A model generated the notes under the pieces. It did not search any database. It saw only the letters and a list, made by a program, of their open reading frames with translations, and was not told the DNA's origin. From Rhodospirillales bacterium (GTDB lineage: Bacteria; Pseudomonadota; Alphaproteobacteria; Rhodospirillales; JANQFP01): a stretch of DNA of 40,108 nt. The translations under genes and the position numbers were made by a program. The stretch is from contig JANQFP010000104.1 of assembly GCA_028277795.1 (NCBI GenBank), forward strand, positions 1-40,108, read 5' to 3'. The number at the start of each line of letters is the position of its first letter. Position 1 is the stretch's first letter. This document shows, one piece after another, positions 25,169 through 36,902 of this stretch.

Positions 25169-25639
25169 ATGGTGAAGGATATTTCGTGGGAATTCGCATT
25201 TCCGGAAAAAGACGATTTAAAGCGTCTGTTGGAAAATGACAAAACTATGCAATGGTTCTATACAGAAACGAATAACAAAATAAAAGCTCTTACTGATGCT
25301 GTTCTTATATCATATAAAGAATATCGAAAAAATCTTCCCGAAGAAGAACCATGGTCTCGCGAAACCGTTACATGGCTTACGCAAAACTGTTTCGAAGAGA
25401 CGGATCTTTGGATTAGCATCATAGAAACTGAGAAATCCGTGGATTTTCCGCGCATTACTGATTTTTTGAGAGATAAATACGAAGGGCAGTGGGGTGATGT
25501 AAAAGCCAAATCAAAAACGCAATTTGCACAAGTGCTTTTGATATTCAACAACATTGCTCGCCCTTGCGACCGAATAATTTTTACTCCAGGATTATTGGGA
25601 ATACTTGATCCCAACGTGAAAGCGCCATCGTGCAAATAA
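25169..25639 (+). CDS. Unknown soluble protein in AT-rich cassette
   Basis: A 156-residue, mainly helical and charged protein with many Lys, Glu, Trp and Phe residues (LENDKTMQWFYTETNNKI, FEETDLWISIIETEKSV). There is no signal peptide and no recognised motif. GAGGAGGA stands eight bases before the ATG and overlaps the preceding stop. Base composition is strikingly foreign: two 60-base lines inside it (25261-25320 and 25321-25380) contain only 16 and 26 G or C. Codon use (AAA, AAT, ATA, TTT) differs from all genes outside this region, which strongly suggests horizontal acquisition. No function is proposed. Confidence 0.8.
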   Translation: MVKDISWEFAFPEKDDLKRLLENDKTMQWFYTETNNKIKALTDAVLISYKEYRKNLPEEEPWSRETVTWLTQNCFEETDLWISIIETEKSVDFPRITDFLRDKYEGQWGDVKAKSKTQFAQVLLIFNNIARPCDRIIFTPGLLGILDPNVKAPSCK

Positions 25640-25653
25640 AAAAGGAGGAAGCA

Positions 25654-26025
25654 TTGAAAAGGAAATTGGCCACTGAGGGCGCGGCGACACGGCGGGCGAC
25701 TCTAGCGGCGATGGGAGCATTCGCTTTGGGTGGCTGTGCCGCTGCCGTCGGCGTCCCGGTCGCCGGGGCGTTCGGTACAGCGTATCTGAAACGGGAACGC
25801 ATTGCCGAAATCGTCGACGAACAATTCGGAGCCAAGCCCGACGAACCGGTGGACATCGAGAAGATCAAGGAGATTGTGGACCAGGAGATCGCCGAATTCG
25901 TGGCCAATGCCAGGAAACAAAACTGGTATCTTAGAGACGAAGAAATATACAGATTAAAGAAGACCGCCGTCAAAAACTATTTGAAAATATTAAAAGATGC
26001 AAACTACCCTATAAAGGCTCAATGA
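25654..26025 (+). CDS. Putative Tat-type lipoprotein of unknown function
   Basis: A 123-residue frame read from TTG at 25654, chosen because AAGGAGGA ends five bases before it; an in-frame GTG at 25630 overlaps the previous gene. The N-terminus TRRATLAAMGAFALGGCAAA combines twin arginines, a hydrophobic stretch and a Cys in a lipobox-like ALGGC. This suggests a Tat-exported lipoprotein, or possibly a transmembrane anchor. The rest is charged helix (ERIAEIVDEQFGAKPDEP, DIEKIKEIVDQEIAEFVANA) ending YLKILKDANYPIKAQ. It is the third gene of the cassette. Its first half is GC-richer than its 3' end, so the gene may be mosaic. Confidence 0.7.
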   Translation: MKRKLATEGAATRRATLAAMGAFALGGCAAAVGVPVAGAFGTAYLKRERIAEIVDEQFGAKPDEPVDIEKIKEIVDQEIAEFVANARKQNWYLRDEEIYRLKKTAVKNYLKILKDANYPIKAQ

Positions 26026-26203
26026 GAGCGTGAGTCACAAACAGCGGTTTTCTTGAATACTAGCCGTATACATTGGAGCTCTCGTCATTCAGGGCATGAA
26101 AGGGATGGCCAGCTTCAATAAGTCCAAATTTTCCCTCATGCTAGATGGTAAGCCGCCGGCATGGCGTCAAATCACAGCCGCACCAACGAACCGCTCCTAC
26201 GAC

Positions 26204-26296
26204 CCATCTCATGCGAAGGCCGCGACACTCCGGTGCCGCGCAAACTTGCCGGCGCGCGATGACGGCGCTTCGAAAGTCGTCTCTTAGGCGCGCGCC
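26204..26296. repeat. Dispersed intergenic repeat, copy B
   Basis: This 93-base stretch matches 7119-7211 without gaps at 71 of 93 positions. The conserved pieces are CATGCGAAGGC and CCGGCGCGC followed by ATGACGGCGCTTCG. CGAAG near the left end can pair with CTTCG near the right. Copy A also lies in a gap between converging genes. The hairpin seen just left of copy A (7101-7127) is not present here. Confidence 0.7.
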
Positions 26297-26315
26297 AAAA
26301 TATCTCGGGGCATTG

Positions 26316-26347
26316 AAGGCAGCGGGTGACCGTCACCGCTGCCTTTT
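26316..26347 (+). terminator. Strong intrinsic terminator, probably bidirectional
   Basis: AAGGCAGCG (26316-26324) pairs perfectly with CGCTGCCTT (26337-26345). The inner GTGAC/GTCAC extends the stem after one unpaired G. Four T follow on the plus strand (26344-26347). It lies between the converging unknown cassette and the YjbQ gene, starting seven bases from the latter's stop, so it could serve both. The T-tract favours the plus strand. Confidence 0.75.
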
Positions 26348-26353
26348 CTGATC

Positions 26354-26782
26354 TCAGCCGTTGCCGACGACGGTCACCTCGACGGTCCGGCGCCGGGGCC
26401 GGTTGTCGTGGTTGATCAGGATGGCCTGCTGCCAGGTGCCCATGCGCAGCTTGCCCCGGCGCACGGGCACGGCCAGGGACGGTCCCATCATGGCCGCCTG
26501 CACGTGGCTGTGGCCGTTGCCGTCGTGCCACGCCTCCTCGTGGGCGTAGCGGATGTTCTGCGGCGCCATGCGCTCGATGGCCCGCTTCAGGTCCTCCACC
26601 GCCCCGGGCTCGTATTCGATGGTGGTGAGCGATCCGGTGGAGCCGACGACAAAGGCGTAGGCATTGCCGTCCACCACCCCGGAGTCGCGGACGATCTCGC
26701 CCAGATACCGGGTGACGTCCGTGGTATCCGGGCCGGTGGCGAGGGACACCTCGAAGGAATCGCAATGAACGATGGTGGCCAT
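26354..26782 (-). CDS. yjbQ: YjbQ/UPF0047-family protein
   Basis: A 142-residue protein of the normal family length. The signature region is complete: HEEAWHDGNGHSHVQAAMMG followed by PSLAVPV and GKLRMGTWQQAILINHD. The conserved His, Asp and Glu residues form a presumed metal or phosphate site. Family members show weak thiamine-phosphate-synthase activity in genetic tests, but the true cellular role is unsettled. GGAGGA precedes the ATG by nine bases. It appears to be a single-gene transcript ending at the hairpin at 26316-26347. Confidence 0.92.
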   Translation of the reverse strand: MATIVHCDSFEVSLATGPDTTDVTRYLGEIVRDSGVVDGNAYAFVVGSTGSLTTIEYEPGAVEDLKRAIERMAPQNIRYAHEEAWHDGNGHSHVQAAMMGPSLAVPVRRGKLRMGTWQQAILINHDNRPRRRTVEVTVVGNG

Positions 26783-26924
26783 AGACCCGAATCCTCCCTA
26801 CCGCCGGTCCGCCGCGGCCGGCACCGGCCGGATGGTACCAAAAAGCGGGCCGCGGGGCAGCCTCGGAGACGGGCCCGTCGGGCGACCGGACGCTGCCGCG
26901 CAGCAGCCATGCGGCCCCACGTCT

Positions 26925-26953
26925 TTGAGTTGCAAGTCAAGTCGTGATATAAT
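26925..26953 (+). promoter_or_regulatory. Near-consensus sigma-70-type promoter for the GGDEF gene
   Basis: TTGAGT (26925-26930) and TATAAT (26948-26953) are separated by exactly 17 bases, close to the ideal for the main sigma factor. This stretch is AT-rich compared with its surroundings and leads into an untranslated leader of over 100 bases before ATG 27074. A second TATAAT at 26979-26984 lacks a matching -35. Confidence 0.6.
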
Positions 26954-27073
26954 AAAGTTCGAATATGAAGAGGGTGTATATAATTCACAGCTTGAACGAT
27001 GAAGAAAAGTAGAAATATTATTTCCACATTTTATTTAACATTAGTTTGATATCGTATCGATTTCGTCGGCAAT

Positions 27074-29536
27074 ATGACCAAACAACGTCGCGTTCGTGTG
27101 GTTAGTCGCCTGCGGCGTGCCGCCGCGCCCGCCGTGGCGGTCGGCGTGCTTGTCGCCTGCCTGTCCGCCGCCGTGACGGCGGCCCCGGCGCCGGGGCCTC
27201 TCCCGGCGGCCGTCGTGGTGGCCCAAGCGACGGCCCCGTCCCTGGGCGAGCGCTTGTGGCGGTTCTACGGGCGCAACGAGACCGCCCTGTGGGCGGCGTC
27301 GGGCCTCGCCCTCGGGGTCGCGGTCTATGCGGCGGCCATGGTCGCGCAGACGGGGCGGCGGCGGCGGGCCGAGCAGCAGTTGGAGAAGATCCTCAACACG
27401 CTGGAGCGGCGGGTCGCCGAACGTACCGCCACCCTGACCGCCCAGATGGCCGAGCGCGACCGCGCCGAGGCGGCGCTGCGCGAAAGCGAGGCCCGCTACT
27501 ACGCCATGTTCGCCGAGAACGCGGCGGTGATGCTGCTGGTGGACCCGGACGGGGGTGCCATCGTCGACGCCAATGCCGCCGCCTGCCGCTTCTACGGCCT
27601 GCCGCGGGAACGGCTGATCGAAGGCACCCTGGCCGACATCGCCGCCATGGACGCCGAGCAGGTGGCCGAGGCCCTGCGGGCGGCGCGCGACGGTGCCGCC
27701 GGCGCCGCCCACCAGCGTCACCGCCTGGCCTCAGGCGCCGTGCGCGATGTGGAGGTGTACGCCAATCCCATCCGCGTCGACGGCCGGAGCCTGCTCTTTT
27801 CCATCGTCCACGACGTCACCGAGCGCCGCCGGGTCGAACGGGCCCTGCGCCGCAGCGAGGAGGGCCTGGCCAGCGCCCAGCGGGTGGCCCACCTGGGCAA
27901 CTGGGTGTGGGACATCGAGACCGGCATGAGCTGGTGGTCCGACGAGATGTACCGCATCTTCGGCCAGCGGCGCGGCGACGTGGACCCCAGCAGCCTCACC
28001 GTGCTGCGGCACGTCCATCCCGACGACCGCGGCGCCATCGAGAGCATGGTCACCGAATGCCTGGCCGAGCGCGCGCCGGTGGAGGCCGAGTTCCGCATCG
28101 TGCGCCAAGACGGCGAGGTGCGGACCGTCCATGGCCGCGCCGAGGTCACCGTCGATGCGGCCCGCAAGCCCATCCGCATGACCGGCGTGATCCAGGACAT
28201 CACCGAGCGCAAGCAGACCGAGGAGCGGCTGGCCCGCCGCGAGCGGGAGTTCCACCAGTTGGTCGACGCCGTCCCGGTGCTGCTCGCCTACCACGACGCC
28301 GAGGAGCGCTACCGGCTGGTCAACCGGCACTTCGAGGACTGGTTCGGCATCAGCCAGGACGCCATCGTCGGCCGCACCGTGGCCGAGGTGGTCGGCGCCG
28401 ACGCCTATGCCGTCCTGCGCCCCAACATCGCCCGGGTCCTGGCCGGCGAGTCCTTCGTCTGGCAGGGCCCGGTGACCTTCGAGCGGGCCGGCACCCGCCA
28501 CGTGCGGGAGGCCTATGCGCCCCGCCGGGGCTCCGATGGCCGAGTGGTCGGCTACTTCCAGCTCACCGAGGACGTCACCGCCTTCAAGCGGGTCGAGGAG
28601 GCCCTGCGGCGCAGCGAGGCCGAGCTGCGCGCCGTGTTCGAGGCCACCGACGACGCGGTGACCCTGCTCGACACGGAGGGCGTCATCAAGCTCATCAACG
28701 AGCCCGCCGCCCGCATCCTGGGCCGCGCGCCCGACGAGGTGGAAGGCCGCCTGCTGTACGACTTCCTGCCGCCGGACGCGGCCCGCGAGCGCCGCCTCGA
28801 GGTCGAGTCCGTGCTCGTCTCGGGCGACGGCTTGCGGGTCGACCATCCGTGGGGCGAGCGCTGGTTCGAGACCGGCATCCATCCGGTCCACGAGGGCGAG
28901 ACCACCCTCGGCGTGGCCATCTACGCCCGCGACATCACCGACCGCAAGCAGGCCGAGGACCGCATCCGCCACCTGGCCACCCACGACGACCTCACCGACC
29001 TGCCCAACCGCAACCTGGGCCGCGACCGGCTGGCCGGCGCCCTGGCCCGGGCGCGCCGTGACTCCACCATGGCGGCGCTGCTGTTCATCGACCTCGACGG
29101 GTTCAAGCCCGTCAACGACACCCTGGGCCACGACGCCGGCGACACCGTGCTCAAGGAAGTGGCCCGGCGGCTGTCGGGGAGCGTCCGCGAGACCGACACC
29201 GTGGCCCGCTTCGGCGGCGACGAGTTCATTGTCATCCTCACCCACGTGACCGACGACTCGGCGGCCGGACGCATCGCCGAGGCCATCCTCGAGCGCCTGC
29301 CCCGGCCCATCGCCCTAGCGGATCAGGAGGTGGCGGTGGGCTGCTCCATCGGCATCGCCGTCTACCCCGCCGACGGCGACACGCCCGAGCAGATGATCGA
29401 TCAGGCCGACGCCGCCATGTATCTGGTCAAGCGCGCCGGCAAGCACCACTACCGGTTCGCGTCGTCGGCCGGCGCCGGCGAGTCCTCGGACGGCATCGGC
29501 TCGTCGTCGACCATGGCGGTCTCCAAGTTCAGGTAG
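27074..29536 (+). CDS. Membrane-anchored four-PAS diguanylate cyclase
   Basis: An 820-residue signalling protein. Two hydrophobic segments (about 16-36 and 74-92) place a short loop outside the membrane. A coiled coil (RAEQQLEKILNTLERRVAERTATL) leads into four PAS domains (about 143-258, 270-385, 390-510, 515-630), several ending with the DITERK-like linker. The GGDEF domain (about 640-795) has an intact GGDEF in ARFGGDEFIVIL, preceded by RETD, the RxxD inhibitory site five residues upstream. Active c-di-GMP synthesis with product feedback is therefore predicted. No EAL domain is present. The last 88 bases overlap the TolC-family gene on the other strand. The signal sensed is unknown. Confidence 0.9.
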   Translation: MTKQRRVRVVSRLRRAAAPAVAVGVLVACLSAAVTAAPAPGPLPAAVVVAQATAPSLGERLWRFYGRNETALWAASGLALGVAVYAAAMVAQTGRRRRAEQQLEKILNTLERRVAERTATLTAQMAERDRAEAALRESEARYYAMFAENAAVMLLVDPDGGAIVDANAAACRFYGLPRERLIEGTLADIAAMDAEQVAEALRAARDGAAGAAHQRHRLASGAVRDVEVYANPIRVDGRSLLFSIVHDVTERRRVERALRRSEEGLASAQRVAHLGNWVWDIETGMSWWSDEMYRIFGQRRGDVDPSSLTVLRHVHPDDRGAIESMVTECLAERAPVEAEFRIVRQDGEVRTVHGRAEVTVDAARKPIRMTGVIQDITERKQTEERLARREREFHQLVDAVPVLLAYHDAEERYRLVNRHFEDWFGISQDAIVGRTVAEVVGADAYAVLRPNIARVLAGESFVWQGPVTFERAGTRHVREAYAPRRGSDGRVVGYFQLTEDVTAFKRVEEALRRSEAELRAVFEATDDAVTLLDTEGVIKLINEPAARILGRAPDEVEGRLLYDFLPPDAARERRLEVESVLVSGDGLRVDHPWGERWFETGIHPVHEGETTLGVAIYARDITDRKQAEDRIRHLATHDDLTDLPNRNLGRDRLAGALARARRDSTMAALLFIDLDGFKPVNDTLGHDAGDTVLKEVARRLSGSVRETDTVARFGGDEFIVILTHVTDDSAAGRIAEAILERLPRPIALADQEVAVGCSIGIAVYPADGDTPEQMIDQADAAMYLVKRAGKHHYRFASSAGAGESSDGIGSSSTMAVSKFR

Positions 29537-30834
29537 CCGGGCTGCAGCCGGCCCATGGCCAGCAGCACCTGATAGACGGCCAGACGCTCGTCGTAGGACG
29601 CGGCGGTGAAGTTGATGCGGGCGTCGATGATCTCGTTCTCGGCGTCGAGCACGTTGATCACCGTCTCCTTGCCCGCCTCGCGCAGCTTGCGGCGGGACTC
29701 GAACACCTCGGACGCGATGTTGATGGCGTTCTCCAGGAGCTCCAGCCGCTCGCGGGTGGTCACCAGCGACTGCCAGGCGACCCGGGTCTGCTCGATCACC
29801 CGGCGGATGACGAACTCGTGGTTGTCCCGGCTGGCACGGTAATCGAAGGCGGCCTGGGCGGCGCTGGCGCGGGTCGAGAAGCCGGTGAACAGGTCCCAGG
29901 TGGCCTGGAGCAGCAGCGAGTAGTCGCGCCGTGTGCCCAGGGTCGCGTCCTGGTGCTTCTCGTAATTGGCCGAGCCCACCAGGTCCACGGTGGGGAAATA
30001 CTCGGCGCGGACCGACCGTCGGCGCTCGCGCGCCACCTCGACGGTGGCGTTGCTGCTGCCCACCGCCGGGTTGGAGGTGCGGGCGATGTCCTCGGCCGTG
30101 GTCAGGTCCACGGGCAGGGCCTCGATGGGGGGCACGGGGTCGCGCATGCGGTCCACTTCCGGCGCGCGATCGAACACCTGCTGGTAGCGGCTGATGGCGT
30201 CCTGGAAGGCGCCCTCGAAGGTGACCCGCCGCTCCTTGGCGATCTGCAGCCGCGACTTGGCCTGCAGCACATCGACGGCGATGCCCGAGCCCCGGGCGAC
30301 CCGTTCATCCTCCAGGCTGAGCTGACGCTGGATGGTGGTCTCGTTGTCCCGGGCCAGCTCCACCAGGCGCTTCTGGCGCAGCACGTCGATGTAGGCGCTG
30401 ACCCCCTCGAACAAGACGTTCTGGCGGGTCCCTTCCAGGGTCAGGGCCGCCACCTCGCGGCTGAACCGCGCCGACCGGGTGGCCGACGTGGTGGCCAGGC
30501 CGTCGAACAGGTTCTGGGTGACGGTGACGCCGGCCGTGTTGCGGGTGCGCATCCATTCCTTGTCGGGGATGCCGGTCCGCGACCGCTGGGCCGGGCTGTC
30601 GACGCGCTCGGGCCCGATGTCGCCGGAGACGGAGACCTGGGGCAGGTAGTCGGCGCGCGCCTTGTTGATCTCCCGGCCCGCCGATTCCAGCGCCTTCTCC
30701 TGGGCCTTGATCTGCGGGTGCGTGGTCAGCAGCGACCGCAGCTCCACGCCCAGGGGATTGGCCGAGGCGGCATCGGCGCACACGGCACCGAGCCCCGTCA
30801 CGACCAGGATGGTGGCGGCGCGAATCCAGTACAA
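29449..30834 (-). CDS. TolC-family outer-membrane channel protein
   Basis: A 461-residue protein. A signal peptide (about 1-25, ending ASA) is followed by two repeats of the TolC alpha-hairpin/beta plan: the first includes LTTHPQIKAQEKALESAG and VTQNLFDGLATTSATRSA, the second SNPAVGSSNATVEVARERRR and LLQATWDLFTGFSTRASA. The NLFDG and DLFTG pieces mark the equivalent positions of the two halves. It would form the trimeric exit duct for RND pumps or a type I secretion system. Neither RND pair in this window has its own channel. The TTG start has GGGAGAGGG just upstream. Its 3' end overlaps the diguanylate cyclase gene. Confidence 0.9.
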   Translation of the reverse strand: MYWIRAATILVVTGLGAVCADAASANPLGVELRSLLTTHPQIKAQEKALESAGREINKARADYLPQVSVSGDIGPERVDSPAQRSRTGIPDKEWMRTRNTAGVTVTQNLFDGLATTSATRSARFSREVAALTLEGTRQNVLFEGVSAYIDVLRQKRLVELARDNETTIQRQLSLEDERVARGSGIAVDVLQAKSRLQIAKERRVTFEGAFQDAISRYQQVFDRAPEVDRMRDPVPPIEALPVDLTTAEDIARTSNPAVGSSNATVEVARERRRSVRAEYFPTVDLVGSANYEKHQDATLGTRRDYSLLLQATWDLFTGFSTRASAAQAAFDYRASRDNHEFVIRRVIEQTRVAWQSLVTTRERLELLENAINIASEVFESRRKLREAGKETVINVLDAENEIIDARINFTAASYDERLAVYQVLLAMGRLQPGYLNLETAMVDDEPMPSEDSPAPADDANR

Positions 30835-31002
30835 AACCCTCTCCCGCCGGGCGAGAAGACCTGCGGCGATGCGAGGCCCGGCAGCATATACGCAACGATT
30901 CCCAGGGTCAAACCAACCCCTTAGAAAACAATTAAAATGAAGATCCCGTGTCCAAATAATAACGACAACACCATCGTCAATATTCAGTGAACAAGGCGGC
31001 CT

Positions 31003-34635
<3,633 letters not shown>

Positions 34636-34750
34636 GGTGCCGCCCCTGCCGCGCTGCGTCCCCGTCAAGTGGCCGTTATAGGGGCAAACCGGACGGCCCG
34701 CCACGCCGGCGGCCCGTCCTACGGTGTGGGATCATGGGCACGGGGCAAGG

Positions 34751-36679
34751 TCAGCCCTTGAGCCGTGCCCGCGCCTCGGCGCGGGTCTCGTAGACGTGGG
34801 AAGACACCTTGCGGTCGCGCAGCGCCCGGCCGAGCTTCAGGCGCATGAACCCGCTGGTGGTGTAGCGCGAGACGCCCAGGTAGTACCGCTTCTCCACGTA
34901 GTGGACCAGGTCCATGTAGGAATCCAGAACTTCCCGGTCGGCCTGGAAGGAATCGTAGTTGACGATGGAATAGACCTTCCTGCCGAGAGGGCCGAGCAGG
35001 GCGTCCACGGCCCGCTTGATGCGGTCCAGGTCGTCCCGCGTGCGGACCCGCATCCCGGCGAAGTTCATGAACACGGTGTTGGTCTCGGGGTCGTAGCTGA
35101 GGCGATCCTCGATGCGGATGTCGAGCAGGCCGTCCCGCAACGCCATCGGCTCGTCGCGGAAGATGGCCGCGCGCATCTCCTTCGGCTCCGGCCCCACCGG
35201 CTCGAAGGGAAGCAGCGCGAGGATGTCCCTGTCCACGTCGATGCCGGGCGCGACCTCGGCCAGCGCCAGCCCCTCCGGCGTCAACCGGAAGACGCAGCGC
35301 TCGGTGACGTAGAGCACGTCCCGGTCCGCCTCGGCCGCCACCGGGCCGGAAAACGTGATCTGTCCGACCGCGTCGACGAACTTCCGGAACTTTCCTTCCT
35401 CATGGATGGTGAGCGCCCCATCCCTGATCTCGGCCTTGAAACCCCCGGAGGTGAACGTGCCGACGAACACGACCTTCTGGGCGTTCTGCGAGATGTTGAT
35501 GAAGCCGCCGCAGCCGGCGATGCGGTTGGCGAAGCGGCTCGCGTTGATGTTGCCGCCGCCGTCGCACTCGGCAAAGCCGAGACAGGCCATCTCCAGCCCG
35601 CCCCCGTCGATGAAATCGAACGCGTACGGATGGTCGATGGCGGCGTTGAAGTTGATGGCGGCGCCGAAATCCAGCCCGCCCAACGGCACCCCGCCGATGA
35701 CGCCGGGGTCCACGGTCAGCGTGACCAGGTCCAGCACGTGCTCCTCGTTGGCCACGTTGGCGACCGCCTCGGGCAGGCCGATGCCGAGGTTGACCAGGCT
35801 GTTGGGCAGCAGCTCGAAGGCGGCCCGGCGGGCGATGACCTTCTTCTCGTCCAGCGGCAGCGCCGCCACCGTCTCCACCGGCACCCGCAGCTCCCCCGAC
35901 AGCCCCGGATTGTAGCGGGTCCCGTAGGTCTGCATGTGCTGCTCCGGCTCGGCCACCACCACGGCGTCGACGAGCACGCCGGGCACCCGGACCCGCCGGG
36001 CATCCAGGGTGCCGGCCTGGGCCAGCCGCTCGACCTGGCACAACACGACGCCGCCCGAGTTGTGGACCGCCATGGCCAGCGCCAGGGTCTCGAGCCGCAG
36101 GGTCTCCCGTTCCATGGTCACGTTGCCCTCGGGGTCCGCGCTGGTCCCCCGGATCAGTGCCACGTTGATCGGAAAGGCCTTGAAGAACAGGGTCTCCCGG
36201 CCGCCCAGCTCGACCACTTCGACCATGTCGTCCACGGCGGCGGCATTGACCTTGCCGCCCTCGATGCGCGGATCGACGAAGGTCCCGATGCCGACGCGGG
36301 AGAGCGTCCCCGCCTTGCCGGCGGCGATGTCGCGGTAGAGGTGGGTCAACACGCCCTCGGGGAGGTTGTAGGCGGCGACCTTGTTCTCCACGGCGAGCCG
36401 CTCGATGGCCGGCATCAGTCCGTAGTGGCCACCGATGGTGCGCCTGATCATGCCTTCGTGGCCCAGGTGGTCGAGGCCCCGGCCCTTGCCGTCGCCCTGC
36501 CCGCCGGCCCAGACCAAGGTGAGGCCGCGCGGCTCCCGATGCTCGAGGAAGCGCGCCTCGAGCGCCTCGAACAGGGACTCGGGGACCCCGTTGCCGCCGT
36601 AGCCCGAGCTCGCGACCACGTCGCCATCCTGAACCAGCGCCACGGCCTCGGCGGCCGTCACGACCTTTCTCACCGACAT
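34751..36679 (-). CDS. Fused alpha-beta acyl-CoA:acid CoA-transferase (YdiF-like) with C-terminal extension
   Basis: A 642-residue protein. Residues 1-520 align with the family I CoA-transferase fusion (E. coli YdiF, propionate CoA-transferase): SSGYGGNGVPESL and WAGGQGDGKGRGLDHLGHEG at the N-terminus, and LVNLGIGLPEAVANVA, GLDFGAA and GGFINISQNAQKVVFVGTF in the beta half. The catalytic Glu, in a TVE-x-G-x-IGG-type context in relatives, is Asp here: TVDPGVIGG, D324, codon at 35708-35710. An additional 120 residues (from about FEPVGPEPKEMRAAI, including VYSIVNYDSFQADREVLDSY) have no counterpart in YdiF. GGGAGG is six bases before the ATG. CoA transfer may be altered to hydrolysis or a different acceptor. 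Confidence 0.85.
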   Translation of the reverse strand: MSVRKVVTAAEAVALVQDGDVVASSGYGGNGVPESLFEALEARFLEHREPRGLTLVWAGGQGDGKGRGLDHLGHEGMIRRTIGGHYGLMPAIERLAVENKVAAYNLPEGVLTHLYRDIAAGKAGTLSRVGIGTFVDPRIEGGKVNAAAVDDMVEVVELGGRETLFFKAFPINVALIRGTSADPEGNVTMERETLRLETLALAMAVHNSGGVVLCQVERLAQAGTLDARRVRVPGVLVDAVVVAEPEQHMQTYGTRYNPGLSGELRVPVETVAALPLDEKKVIARRAAFELLPNSLVNLGIGLPEAVANVANEEHVLDLVTLTVDPGVIGGVPLGGLDFGAAINFNAAIDHPYAFDFIDGGGLEMACLGFAECDGGGNINASRFANRIAGCGGFINISQNAQKVVFVGTFTSGGFKAEIRDGALTIHEEGKFRKFVDAVGQITFSGPVAAEADRDVLYVTERCVFRLTPEGLALAEVAPGIDVDRDILALLPFEPVGPEPKEMRAAIFRDEPMALRDGLLDIRIEDRLSYDPETNTVFMNFAGMRVRTRDDLDRIKRAVDALLGPLGRKVYSIVNYDSFQADREVLDSYMDLVHYVEKRYYLGVSRYTTSGFMRLKLGRALRDRKVSSHVYETRAEARARLKG

Positions 36680-36837
36680 GGCCGCCTCCCTGTTGGCCCG
36701 CCCACGTGACCGATCGCGGGTCTCGGAGGCTATGGTACACGCACTCGTCGGTTCCCGCATTGGGCCGCGGCGCGCGTCCCTTGCCTTGGGGGAGACGGCG
36801 ATGACCATCGGCTGCCGGCTCGGTACCGGCCGCCCGA

Positions 36838-36871
36838 CAAAAAGCCGCCGCACCCTCGGGGCCGGCGGCTT
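36838..36871 (-). terminator. Intrinsic terminator of metallophosphoesterase gene
   Basis: AAGCCGCCG (36842-36850) pairs with CGGCGGCTT (36863-36871). Read on the minus strand the stem is followed by a run of five T (complement of 36839-36843). It lies about 31 bases after the metallophosphoesterase stop at 36903, the expected position for rho-independent termination. Confidence 0.8.
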
Positions 36872-36902
36872 CCTCGCGTGGCGCCCGGAGGCGCCGCGTC
36901 CT

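Larger units (their letters stand above)
26026..26353. other. Intergenic region holding a dispersed repeat and a terminator
   Basis: This gap separates the unknown cassette (plus strand) from the YjbQ gene (minus strand). I see no gene. It holds repeat copy B (26204-26296) and the hairpin at 26316-26347, each listed separately. Short plus-strand frames through the repeat (for example 26145-26351) are judged non-coding because the repeat also occurs elsewhere without conserving the frame. Confidence 0.6.

Noticed and set aside
26145-26351. Short plus-strand frame through repeat copy B
   Set aside because: It lies inside a non-coding repeat that recurs at 7119 without conserving a frame, and it runs through a terminator hairpin.
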